Positions 28,084 to 35,152 of a stretch of 35,152 nt of DNA are shown one piece after another. Position 1 is the stretch's first letter. Each line of letters starts with the position of its first letter. A model generated the notes under the pieces. The model did not search any database and had not been told where the DNA came from. It saw only the letters and a program-made list of their open reading frames with translations. The DNA comes from Kiritimatiellia bacterium (GTDB lineage: Bacteria > Verrucomicrobiota > Kiritimatiellia > CAIQIC01 > Lenti-01): positions 1 through 35,152 of the forward strand of contig JAFYAC010000034.1 of the NCBI GenBank assembly GCA_017540905.1, read 5' to 3'. The translations under genes and the position numbers were made by a program.

Positions 28084-30521
28084 CACGCGGCCTCCTTCAG
28101 CGCCTTGGGCATGGGACGGAAAATCATCCACAGGACCCAGAGGTCGGCGGCAACCGCGACGGCGGTCCAGACGCCCCACGCGCCGCTGGTGGCGAGGCGC
28201 CCGAACTGGTAGGCGTTGAGCGCGAGCAGGTAGCCGACGAACATCTGGAAGCCGACGGCGAACCAGCCCCACGCCCGCGTGCCCATCTCCTTGAAGGTGT
28301 TGACGACGGCCACGATGCACGGCGGGATGAACAGGTTGAAGAGCATGAACGAGAAGGCCACCGCCTTGTAGTCGGCGCCGCCCCAGTCCTTGAACATCGC
28401 GAGGATGTTGGCGGCCGCGGAGCCGTCGCCGCCGGCCACCATGGCGAGGGTCGCGGTGGCCTGTTCCTTGGCGATCTCGGCGCTCAGGCTCGCCGCGGCG
28501 CCCTGCCACGTGCCGAAGCCCAGCGGCGCGGTCAGCCACGCGAGCCAGCCGCCGACGGTCGCGAGGATGGAGTCGGCGATGTCGTCCACGACCTGGAACC
28601 GCCAGCCGAAGGTCATCATCAGCGTCAGCACGACGCAGCAGGGGAAGATGACGACGCCGGCCTTGATGGCGTAGGCCTTCACGCGCGTCCAGGTGTGGAT
28701 GACGATGTTGCGGAAGGTCGGCATGTGGTAGGCGGGCAGTTCCATGATGAACGGCGCGGCCTCGCCGGCGAACGCGCGCGTCTTCTTGAGGGCGATGCCG
28801 CCGAGGATGATGATCGCGATGCCGAACAGGTCCATCAGCGCCGCCACCCACCACCATTCGCGGAAGAAGACGGCGGAGAACATGGCGATGATGACGGTCT
28901 TGGCCCCGCAGGGGATGAAGGTCGCCAGGATGACGGTCATCCGCTGGTCGCGCTGGTTCTCGATGGACCGCGCCGCCAGCACCGCCGGCACGCCGCACCC
29001 CTTGCCAACGAGCATCGGGATGAAGGACTTGCCGCTGAGGCCGAAGCTGCGGAAGAGCCGGTCCATGATGAACGCCACGCGCGCCATGTACCCGCAATCC
29101 TCCAGGAACGACAGGAACAGGAACACGATCGCGATCACCGGCACGAACCCGAGGACGGTGAAGACGCCGCCCGCGATGCCTTCGATGACGAGGGCGCGCG
29201 CCATGGAGCCTTCTTCGACGCCCCAGCGGTCGAGCCATCCGCCCAGCACGGCCTTGGCGCCGGGGATCCAGATGCCGAAGTCGTGCGGATCGGGCTCTTC
29301 GACGGCCTTGGCGGCGGCGTAGGCGGCCGCGTCGACGGTCCACTTTTCGGGGTTGCCGTCTTCGTCTTCGAGGATTTCGCCAGTCTCTTCGTCCTCGAGC
29401 CACGCCTCGACGGGTTCCCCGCCGCCGGCTTCGTAGGCCTCGATGGAGGCCGCCGGCTTCGCGTAGGCGTCGGAGGCGTCCTCCCACGACATGCCGGCGT
29501 AGGCGGAGCCCTCCTTTTCCGAATCGTGCCCGGACCACGGCAGGAACCAGCCCGAGTCGCCGAGCAGACCGTCGTTGGCCCAGTCGGTGAGGACGGTGCC
29601 CGGTCCGTTGTCCGAGACCGCAAGCCAGTACATCGCCATCAGCGCCGCGACGAACGCGGGAATCGACAGGATGCGGTGCGTGAGGACGCGGTCGATCTTG
29701 TCGCTCATGCGGACCTTGCGGCGGAGAGCCTCGTTCTTGGTGACGCACCGCGCCATCAGCTTCTGGATGAAGGCGTAGCGCTGCGCCGTGATGATCGACT
29801 CCGCGTCGTCCTCCAGCTCCTTCTCGCAGTCCTTGATGTGCTCCTCGACGTGCGCCAGCAGCTCCGGGTCCAGCTCCAGCCCCGCGATGGCGTCCTTGTC
29901 GCGCTCGAAGATCTTGATGGCGTACCAGCGGATCGACTCCTGCGGCACCTTGCCCTGGATCGACTCCTCGATGTGCGCAATCGCGTGCTCGACCTCGCCG
30001 GTGAACACGTGCGGCACCTCGCCGGTGCGGCCGCCCGCGGCGTACTCCAGGGCCGACTGCGCGGCGTCGGCGCAACCCTGCCCCTTGGTGGCGGAGATGC
30101 CGACGACCTTGCAGTTGAGCGCCTTGCCGAGCTTGGCGAAATCGATCCGGTCGCCGGCCTTGTCCACGAGGTCCATCATGTTGACGGCGACGACCATCGG
30201 CAGGCCGAGCTCCGCCAGCTGGGTGGTCAGGTAGAGGTTGCGCTCGATGTTCGTGCCGTCCACGATGTCCAGGATGGCGTCCGGCCGCTCCTCCACCAGG
30301 TACTTGCGGCTCACGCGCTCCTCCAGCGAGTAGGGGGAGAGCGAATAGATGCCGGGGAGGTCCTGGATGGTGACGTCCTTGTGGCCCTTGAGGAGGCCGT
30401 CCTTCTTCTCGACCGTCACGCCGGGCCAGTTGCCGACGTACTGGTTGCTGCCGGTGAGGTCGTTGAACAGCGTGGTCTTGCCGCTGTTCGGGTTGCCCGC
30501 CAACGCGATTTTGATGCCCAT
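28083..30521 (-). CDS. feoB: Ferrous iron transporter FeoB
   Basis: 812 residues, a normal FeoB length. The N-terminal G domain has G1 GNPNSGKTT, G2 at GVTVE, G3 DLPG, G4 NMMD and G5 SA. The helical regulatory segment follows, then the membrane domain with two gate-type repeats (GVFTVLGFVPVIAIVFLF, MLVGKGCGVPAVLAARSIEN, CGAKTVIIAMFSAVFF). An acidic loop of about 90 residues (ASDAYAKPAASIEAYEAGGGE to GVEEGSMARAL) is present between membrane segments. It imports Fe(II) driven by GTP hydrolysis. The feoA gene precedes it by 13 bases. No residue of the GTPase motifs is missing. Confidence 0.95.
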   Translation of the reverse strand: MGIKIALAGNPNSGKTTLFNDLTGSNQYVGNWPGVTVEKKDGLLKGHKDVTIQDLPGIYSLSPYSLEERVSRKYLVEERPDAILDIVDGTNIERNLYLTTQLAELGLPMVVAVNMMDLVDKAGDRIDFAKLGKALNCKVVGISATKGQGCADAAQSALEYAAGGRTGEVPHVFTGEVEHAIAHIEESIQGKVPQESIRWYAIKIFERDKDAIAGLELDPELLAHVEEHIKDCEKELEDDAESIITAQRYAFIQKLMARCVTKNEALRRKVRMSDKIDRVLTHRILSIPAFVAALMAMYWLAVSDNGPGTVLTDWANDGLLGDSGWFLPWSGHDSEKEGSAYAGMSWEDASDAYAKPAASIEAYEAGGGEPVEAWLEDEETGEILEDEDGNPEKWTVDAAAYAAAKAVEEPDPHDFGIWIPGAKAVLGGWLDRWGVEEGSMARALVIEGIAGGVFTVLGFVPVIAIVFLFLSFLEDCGYMARVAFIMDRLFRSFGLSGKSFIPMLVGKGCGVPAVLAARSIENQRDQRMTVILATFIPCGAKTVIIAMFSAVFFREWWWVAALMDLFGIAIIILGGIALKKTRAFAGEAAPFIMELPAYHMPTFRNIVIHTWTRVKAYAIKAGVVIFPCCVVLTLMMTFGWRFQVVDDIADSILATVGGWLAWLTAPLGFGTWQGAAASLSAEIAKEQATATLAMVAGGDGSAAANILAMFKDWGGADYKAVAFSFMLFNLFIPPCIVAVVNTFKEMGTRAWGWFAVGFQMFVGYLLALNAYQFGRLATSGAWGVWTAVAVAADLWVLWMIFRPMPKALKEAA

Positions 30522-30534
30522 GGTCCGTTCCTCC

Positions 30535-30756
30535 TTACACGACTTCCACCAGCGCCGCCTCGTCCTTGCGCAGCGACAGCTCGTACCCGCGCAGCGCCAG
30601 CTCCAGCGGATCGCCCGCCGGGGCCACCTTGCGCACCGTGATTTCCACCCCCTTCACAATCCCCATGTCCATGATCCGGCGCTTCACCGGACCCTCGCCG
30701 TGCAGCTTCGCGACCACCGCCGAGGAGCCCACGGGCACGTCTTTCAGAGTTTTCAT
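30535..30756 (-). CDS. feoA: FeoA-domain protein (nearer feoB)
   Basis: 73 residues, the usual size of FeoA, an SH3-like cytoplasmic protein that supports FeoB. Seen: PVGSSAVVAKLHGEGPVKRRIMDMGIVKGVEITVRKVAPAG and PLELALRGYELSLRKDEAALVEV. The ATG at 30756 follows AAAGGAAATATCGC and is preferred to the longer frame, whose N-terminal part is GC-rich noise. The 13-base gap to feoB indicates cotranscription. Confidence 0.92.
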   Translation of the reverse strand: MKTLKDVPVGSSAVVAKLHGEGPVKRRIMDMGIVKGVEITVRKVAPAGDPLELALRGYELSLRKDEAALVEVV

Positions 30757-30935
30757 GCGATATTTCCTTTCGAATCGGTTGTTCGGTTGTCCGGTTGGCC
30801 GGGGCCGGGGCCGGGGGCGGCCGGACACCGCCGGACCGCCGCGCGCGGAGAGAAGAGAGAGAGAGAACGCCACCGCAAAAGGGCATTCCGCCGCGCGCGG
30901 CCGGACCGGGCGGGGCCGGCCGGCCCCCGGGCCGT
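30757..30935. other. Gap between the two feoA genes
   Basis: 179 bases, GC-rich and palindromic (CGGCCGGGGCCGGGGCCGG and GGCCGGCCGGCC). There is no gene in it. Stable secondary structure could reduce read-through within the operon. Confidence 0.4.
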
Positions 30936-31154
30936 TCACGCCGCTTCCATGCGGATGCGCATCGCGAGGTCCTTGCCGATCGCCACGCGGCTCTCGTGCA
31001 CGGCGAGAATCATGTTCCCCGCCGCGATCTGCAGCACCCGCACGGGCGTGCCCGGCACGAAGCCGAGCGTTTCCAGGCGCTTGCGCGTCTCGTCGTTGCC
31101 GGCGATTGAGGCGATGCGCGCCTCGTCGCCGATTCCCAGCATGGCCAGCGGCAT
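30936..31154 (-). CDS. feoA: FeoA-domain protein (second copy)
   Basis: 72 residues with the FeoA pattern: ARIASIAGNDETRKRLETLGFVPGTPVRVLQIAAGNMILAVHES and IGKDLAMRIRM. It differs clearly from the other copy, so this is an old duplication. Two FeoA genes before feoB are common in anaerobes. The ATG at 31154 has AAGGAG seven bases upstream. It begins 22 bases after the stop of the outer membrane protein gene, in the same direction. Confidence 0.9.
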   Translation of the reverse strand: MPLAMLGIGDEARIASIAGNDETRKRLETLGFVPGTPVRVLQIAAGNMILAVHESRVAIGKDLAMRIRMEAA

Positions 31155-31176
31155 GGTCCGGCTCCTTTCCGCGCCG

Positions 31177-32055
31177 TCAGAACGACGCCGCGACCGAGAC
31201 CCCCGCGCACCACTGGAACGAATGCCCGTCCGGGTCCGAATCCTCCGCCGCCTCGCGCAGCGCCTTCTCGATCTGCTCCGTGCAGTACACGTAGGGCGAG
31301 ATGCAGACCGGACCGACGTTCCACGGCAGCGCCGCCCCCACCTGCACGTCCTTGAGGCTCGCGTGGTCCCACTCCGCGTCATAGTCGTTGCGCTTCGAGT
31401 TGCCCATGCCGAGGCCGGCGTTCAGCTCCAGCGCCAGCACCGGGTCCTCCTCCTCGTCCGCGGCCGCGAGCAGCTCGAACGCGTGCGAGACGCCGAGCAT
31501 CGCATACACCGCCCCCTCCTCGTCGTCGATGTCCCACTCCAGCGAGACCGACGGCGACAGCGGCACGTCCGGCAGCCCCAGCGCGAAATTGATCGTCTGC
31601 GTGTCCGGGTTCGCGTCCTCGCCCTCCTCGTCGGTGGCGGAGGGATGGTGCTGCCAGCAGTAGGCGAGCTCGACTTCCAGCGGCGTCGGCAGCAAATCCT
31701 CGAACGTCCACGACAGCGCGGGCGTCAAATCCAGCTCCTGGTACTTCCACTTCCGGTCCCCGTACCCGCCGTCCGTCTCGCCCCAGTCCGTCGTGTCGAA
31801 GATCCCGGCCACCTCGAACGAGAGCGGCCCGACGCCCACCGCGGCCGTCCCCGTGAGGATCGGGTCCGCGTTGTCCACCAACCCGCGCGTCAGCTGCCGC
31901 GACGAGAAGTCCACGCCGACCTCGGCCGACGGCTCCAGCCATTCCGGCCACCCGCCCTCACCCGCGGCCCCCTCCTCCTGCGCCGATGCCGCGACCGCCC
32001 CCGCCGCCAGCACCGCCGCCCCGAGAACCCCCGCCATCATCATCCTGCTCTTCAT
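31177..32055 (-). CDS. Putative outer membrane beta-barrel protein of the iron operon
   Basis: About 292 residues. It has a signal peptide (KSRMMMAGVLGAAVLAAGAVAASA, cleaved before QEEG). The body is rich in alternating beta strands: EVGVDFSSRQLTRGLV, LSFEVAGIFDTTDW, WKYQELDLTPALSWTFED, VELAYCWQHHP, TINFALGLPD, ALELNAGLGMG, and HSFQWCAGVSVAASF, which ends in the Phe typical of outer membrane proteins. No TonB box or plug is seen, so a porin-like pore is more likely than a siderophore receptor. An acidic loop (ATDEEGEDANPD) could bind metal. The start could also be 32076 or 32067. Its place as the first gene of the feo operon suggests iron passage across the outer membrane; that is inference. 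Confidence 0.72.
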   Translation of the reverse strand: MKSRMMMAGVLGAAVLAAGAVAASAQEEGAAGEGGWPEWLEPSAEVGVDFSSRQLTRGLVDNADPILTGTAAVGVGPLSFEVAGIFDTTDWGETDGGYGDRKWKYQELDLTPALSWTFEDLLPTPLEVELAYCWQHHPSATDEEGEDANPDTQTINFALGLPDVPLSPSVSLEWDIDDEEGAVYAMLGVSHAFELLAAADEEEDPVLALELNAGLGMGNSKRNDYDAEWDHASLKDVQVGAALPWNVGPVCISPYVYCTEQIEKALREAAEDSDPDGHSFQWCAGVSVAASF

Positions 32056-32117
32056 CTTCGTATCCATTCCTTTCATGGTTGCGCGCCGCGGCTTCGCGGG
32101 CCCGGCGCCCGGTTGAA

Positions 32118-32131
32118 TTAGTCGCGTCTAA
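32118..32131. promoter_or_regulatory. Possible DtxR/IdeR-like iron box before the feo operon
   Basis: TTAGTCGCGTCTAA is a near-palindrome of the TTAG-N6-CTAA form used by iron-responsive DtxR-family repressors. It lies 63 bases before the start chosen for the first gene, next to candidate promoter elements (32130-32157). No DtxR gene is in the window. Confidence 0.4.
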
Positions 32132-32157
32132 GTTAGTCCTCCCAAATTCGTTTGCAA
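32130..32157 (-). promoter_or_regulatory. Candidate feo operon promoter
   Basis: On the minus strand TTGCAA (32157-32152) and TAACTT (32135-32130) have a 16-base spacer. The -10 hexamer adjoins the TTAG-N6-CTAA box, so bound repressor would cover the start site. A second pair, TTGTAG and TATTAG with a 17-base spacer (32205-32177), lies further upstream. Both are weak matches in unusually AT-rich DNA. Confidence 0.3.
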
Positions 32158-32235
32158 GCAAAAAGTTTAAGCGAGGCTAATAATCTATATCTCCTTGTTC
32201 TACAAGAAATAGGGATTATTCAGAAAAAGTTTTCC

Positions 32236-32343
32236 CTCAAGCCGTTGTCGCCCCAGCTATCTCCACCGCGGACGCGCAGAAGCGCGTCCCTCCCCGTGGA
32301 GAGCGTCGCGGGAGGGTCGCGCTTCCGCGCGACCTTGTGGTTG
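32236..32343 (+). repeat. Dispersed ~105 bp repeat, copy 2
   Basis: Partner of 19126-19228. This copy has a GTCGCGGGAG insertion between the two hairpins. It occupies the gap between the feo operon and the antiporter gene. Confidence 0.65.
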
Positions 32344-32439
32344 GGAAATGTCCGGGAATCCGGTTCTTCGGGGACCTTGGTGGATTGTGGCGATGGGGTT
32401 GGGACGATGGGCGGCCGTATTCAGGACATGGAGTGTGCG

Positions 32440-32575
32440 CAAGAATTCTCCCCCTTTTTCGGGGGGGGTGCCGCCCAGTGGAAGGATTGGCAATGGGATT
32501 GTGCCTTCGGAGCAAATGGAAAGGGCGGCGGCGGGGGGGCAGAAATAATGTGGCCGCACCATTTTGCTCCATGCC
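32440..32575 (+). repeat. Relative of one arm of the 5.7-6.1 kb palindromic element
   Basis: It shares with 5755-5860 the order GCGCA/GCGCG start, a C run facing a G run (CCCCCTTTTTCGGGGGGGG), GTGCCGCCC, GGAAGATGG/GGAAGGATTGG, GGATTG, CGGAGC, GGAAAGGGCGGCGG and a G run. No gene is seen in 32152-32629 apart from these repeats. Confidence 0.5.
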
Positions 32576-32583
32576 TACGGAAA

Positions 32584-32607
32584 GAGCCGGGCCCGCAGGC
32601 CCGGCTC
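32584..32607 (-). terminator. Intrinsic terminator of the antiporter gene
   Basis: On the minus strand GAGCCGGGCC, loop TGCG, and GGCCCGGCTC form a 10 bp stem followed by TTTCC. It lies 23 bases after the stop codon at 32630. The T tail is short but the stem is very strong. Confidence 0.65.
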
Positions 32608-32629
32608 CCTTGCGCGGCTGGCGCTTTCC

Positions 32630-34417
32630 TCACGCCTTCTTCGGCGCGAAGAGGAACCGCAGGGCGAACAGCGTCGCGAGCATGAGCACGAGCGCGACCG
32701 GCAAGGCCGCCTCCCAGCTCTTCAGGAACGGCGCCACGAGGTACGCCACGAACGACACCGCCGCCACCAGCATCGCGTACGGCAGCTGCGTGTTCACGTG
32801 GTTGACGTGGTTGCAGCCGGCGCCCGCGCTCGCCATGATGGTCGTGTCGGAAATTGGCGAGCAGTGGTCGCCGCACACCGAGCCCGCCATGCAGGCGGAG
32901 ACGCTGATGATCGTGTTGGTCGGCGAAAGGCTCGCCGCCAGGACGATCGGGATCAGGATGCCGAACGTGCCCCAGCTGGTGCCCGTCGAGAACGCCAGGA
33001 CGATCGCGATCAGGAAGATGATCGCCGGCAGGAAGTTCTGCAACCCCGCCGCGGGCCCGTTGATGATCTGCGAGATGAAGACCTTCGCGCCGAGGCTGTC
33101 GGTCATCGCCTTGAGCGTCCAGGCCGAGCACAGGATCAGGATGGCCGGGACCATCGCCTTGAACCCTTCGGGCAGCGATTCCATGCAGGCCTTGAAGGAG
33201 ACCACGCGGCGAACCATGAAGTAGAACACCGCGAAGATGATCGTCGCCAGCGACCCGTACCCCAGGCCCACCGACGCGTCGGAGTCGGAGAACGCCTGGA
33301 TGAAGCCCGGCTTGTCCTCGCCGAAGTAGCCGCCCGAGTAGATCATCCCGACCACGCACGCCGCGATCAGGAACACCACCGGGATCACCAGGTCGTACAC
33401 GCGCCCCTTCGGGTTCGCGTTCTTGAACTCGTCGTCGCCGACCATCCCGCCGCTCGTGAAGAGGTCGCCCGCCGCCGCGTTCTCCTCGTGCTTGCGCATG
33501 AGGCCGAAGTCGAACCCGGTCAGCGCCACGAAGATCATCGTGGCGATGGTCAGGATGGCGTAGAAGTTCCACGGGATCGCGCTGATGAACAGCGAGAAGC
33601 CGCTCTCCGCGCCCGCGCCCTTCGCGAACCCGGCGACCGCCGCGGCCCACGAGGAGATCGGCGCGATGATGCAGATCGGCGCCGCCGTGGCGTCGATCAG
33701 GTACGCCAGCTTCGCGCGCGAAACCCGCTTCGCGTCCGAGACGGGCTTCATGACCGACCCGACCGTCAGGCAGTTGAAGTAGTCGTCGATGAAGATGAGC
33801 AGCCCGAGGACGATCGTCGCCATCTGCGCGCCGAGACGGCTCTTGATGTGGGTCTCCGCCCAGCGGCCGAACGCGGCCGAGGCGCCCGTCTTGTTCATCA
33901 TCGAGACGAGCGCGCCGAGCAGCACCAGGAACACGAGGATGCCGACGTTGTACGGGTCGGCGACCGACGTGATGAACCCGTCGGAGAACACGTGCACGAT
34001 CGTCCCCTCGAAATTGAAGTTCGAGTACAGCAGCCCGCCAGCCAGGATGCCGACGAACAACGACGAATAGACTTCCTTGGTGAACAGCGCCAGCACGATG
34101 GCCAGCAGCGGCGGGAACACCGACCACCACAGCGCGTAGAACGGCGAAACCTCCTTGCGGATGGTGGCGAGCGCGGCGTCGATGTGCTCGTCGAACGCCT
34201 TGTCCCGCTGCACGTTGTCCGCGTAGTCGCCGACGAACGAGAGCGCCCCGTCGGAGGACGCCAGGTCGTATTCCGCGGTTTCGGTCGATCCGTCGTCGTT
34301 GAGCCATTCGACTACCGTGTTCCCCGTTGCGGGGGCGTCGTCCTGCGCGAACGCGGGCGCGGCGGCTGTCCAGGCGGCCAGCAACACGGCCGGAAGGAAT
34401 TTCCAGGTGGTTTTCAT
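32630..34417 (-). CDS. NhaC-family Na+/H+ antiporter with N-terminal signal peptide
   Basis: 595 residues. The N-terminus has a signal-peptide-like helix (KTTWKFLPAVLLAAWTAAAPAFA, cleavage before QDD), then ~80 residues of acidic soluble sequence. About twelve membrane helices follow, with NhaC markers: LLIFIDDYFNCLTVGSVMKPV, YLIDATAAPICIIAPISSWAA, FSTGTSWGTFGILIPIV and CMAGSVCGDHCSPISDTTIMASAGAGCNHVNHV. The family exchanges Na+ (or dicarboxylates) for H+ across the inner membrane. The ATG at 34417 follows AAGGAC at a six-base spacing. A strong terminator follows. The exported N-terminal domain is uncommon in well-known NhaC proteins. Confidence 0.9.
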   Translation of the reverse strand: MKTTWKFLPAVLLAAWTAAAPAFAQDDAPATGNTVVEWLNDDGSTETAEYDLASSDGALSFVGDYADNVQRDKAFDEHIDAALATIRKEVSPFYALWWSVFPPLLAIVLALFTKEVYSSLFVGILAGGLLYSNFNFEGTIVHVFSDGFITSVADPYNVGILVFLVLLGALVSMMNKTGASAAFGRWAETHIKSRLGAQMATIVLGLLIFIDDYFNCLTVGSVMKPVSDAKRVSRAKLAYLIDATAAPICIIAPISSWAAAVAGFAKGAGAESGFSLFISAIPWNFYAILTIATMIFVALTGFDFGLMRKHEENAAAGDLFTSGGMVGDDEFKNANPKGRVYDLVIPVVFLIAACVVGMIYSGGYFGEDKPGFIQAFSDSDASVGLGYGSLATIIFAVFYFMVRRVVSFKACMESLPEGFKAMVPAILILCSAWTLKAMTDSLGAKVFISQIINGPAAGLQNFLPAIIFLIAIVLAFSTGTSWGTFGILIPIVLAASLSPTNTIISVSACMAGSVCGDHCSPISDTTIMASAGAGCNHVNHVNTQLPYAMLVAAVSFVAYLVAPFLKSWEAALPVALVLMLATLFALRFLFAPKKA

Positions 34418-34660
34418 GCAATGTCCTTCGTTGTGGTTGGATGGGAACGCCCCGCAGGCACCGGCCGCGGTCGGCATTTCCGGTAAACGGCGGGCCATCC
34501 TAGCGGTTCCCCATCCCGATGGCAACAGACTTTGCGAAAAACCGTGCGACGGAATCCGGCGCCGGAGACCCGATGGGGCCCGGGAGGTCCTCCGGCGCCC
34601 GCCCCGGGAAAGGCATCCTTTCGCCTTGATTCCGCGGCGGGGAGATGGTCAAGTCGCGGC

Positions 34661-35152
34661 ATGGACACGGCAACCGGAACCCCCTCCCCCTGCCCGCCGG
34701 CGGAAGCCTGCGGCTACGAGTTGCTCGCCCCTGTCGGCTCGGGCGCCTACGGCACGGTCTTCCTCGCCCGCAGGGACGGACGCTGGTGCGCCGTCAAGTG
34801 CGTCCGCCGCGGCGAGGGGGGCGACGCCGCCGACCGCTTCGCCCGCGAGTGGCGCGGCGTGCGGACGGCGGCGCGGATGCCGCGCATCGAAGGCCTGGCG
34901 GCGGTGCGCGACGTGCGCATGGCCGGCGACGGCGCCTCCTTCTTCTACGCGATGGACCTCGCCGACGACGAAGCCGGCCTCCCGCCCGCCCCCGCCACCT
35001 ACCGCCCCCGCTCGCTCGCGTCGGTCATCGACGCCGAAATCGCGCTCCCCCTCGCCGAGTGCGTCGACATCGGCCTCCGCGTGGCCGGCGCCCTCGCGGC
35101 CCCCCAGCGCCGCCACGTGGTCCCCCGCGACATCAAGCCCGGCAACACCCCC
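34661..35152 (+). CDS. Ser/Thr protein kinase (Hanks type), 3' end outside the window
   Basis: The first 164 residues are visible. After a Pro-rich start, the kinase domain begins with YELLAPVGSGAYGTVFLARR (glycine loop) and CAVKCV (the ATP-binding Lys). It continues with DRFAREWRG, where the Glu is the likely helix-C partner, and the catalytic loop VVPRDIKPGN. The loop has the catalytic Asp, Lys and Asn but Pro where the usual HRD His stands. The ATG at 34661 has only a weak GGAGATGG upstream. The rest of the domain, including DFG, lies outside. Such kinases phosphorylate Ser/Thr in signalling; targets are unknown. Confidence 0.82.
   Translation, partial: MDTATGTPSPCPPAEACGYELLAPVGSGAYGTVFLARRDGRWCAVKCVRRGEGGDAADRFAREWRGVRTAARMPRIEGLAAVRDVRMAGDGASFFYAMDLADDEAGLPPAPATYRPRSLASVIDAEIALPLAECVDIGLRVAGALAAPQRRHVVPRDIKPGNTP

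Noticed and set aside
27907..30075. Long minus frame fused to the Cys-rich FeoB partner
   Set aside because: Only the last 58 codons (from 28083) are real; the rest is feoB read in the wrong frame.
28695..30641. A 648-residue open frame on the plus strand opposite feoB
   Set aside because: feoB is certain by motif. The opposite frame is His/Arg/Asp/Leu-rich shadow text.
32152..32685. 177-residue plus frame before the antiporter gene
   Set aside because: It runs through two dispersed repeats and into the 3' end of the antiporter gene; not coding.
1..35152. tRNA or rRNA genes
   Set aside because: No cloverleaf with a TTCGANNC-type arm in the right context and no rRNA-like stretch was seen on either strand.

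Overview
This is a GC-rich bacterial window, most plausibly from a PVC-group organism (Kiritimatiellota or Lentisphaerota type). That placement is an inference from gene style: a CesT-like secretion chaperone next to large effector-like proteins, IS200-like REP transposases, a GxxExxY protein, TRAM-repeat proteins, a Hanks-type kinase and a duplicated-FeoA iron operon. There is no rRNA or other marker gene to confirm it, and I see no tRNA, rRNA or CRISPR array.

Layout. 1-5.2 kb (+): the tail of an unknown gene, a CesT-type type III secretion chaperone, a frameshifted unknown protein and an 894-residue protein with a kinase-like C-terminal half. The last two share a ~44 bp leader, which suggests a chaperone/effector regulon, although no secretion apparatus gene is present. 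5.2-8.3 kb: an alpha/beta-hydrolase pseudogene, a nested-palindrome element, a LysR regulator and a REP-associated transposase surrounded by its own REP-like hairpins. 8.4-10.6 kb (+): a secreted alpha/beta hydrolase, a GxxExxY cassette bounded by inverted repeats, and an FMN reductase. 10.9-13.6 kb (-): a secreted terpenoid-cyclase-fold protein translationally coupled to a HI0933-type flavoprotein. 14.0-17.8 kb (+): a membrane-anchored protein with four TRAM-like repeats, two NERD membrane proteins (one with a broken nuclease motif) and a PHP phosphoesterase. 18-21.5 kb (+): an unknown protein, a cluster of intergenic repeats, two small envelope proteins and a tRNA-dihydrouridine synthase. 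21.5-22.9 kb (-): a CsoR-regulated metal permease. 23.5-27.2 kb: an accessory block with an AbiE-type and a Phd/VapC-type toxin-antitoxin pair and a second REP transposase. 27.2-32.1 kb (-): a ferrous iron operon (outer membrane protein, FeoA, FeoA, FeoB, Cys-rich FeoB partner, methyltransferase). 32.6-34.4 kb (-): an NhaC antiporter. 34.7 kb to the end (+): the start of a Ser/Thr protein kinase.

The non-coding DNA is unusually rich in dispersed repeats: a 379 bp MITE-like element with perfect 27 bp ends, a ~232 bp repeat pair, REP hairpins, and several repeat pairs shared between distant gaps. Gene-to-gene coupling is common (ATGA, GTGA and TGATG overlaps), which supports the start choices. 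Functional names come from motif recognition by eye, without database searches.
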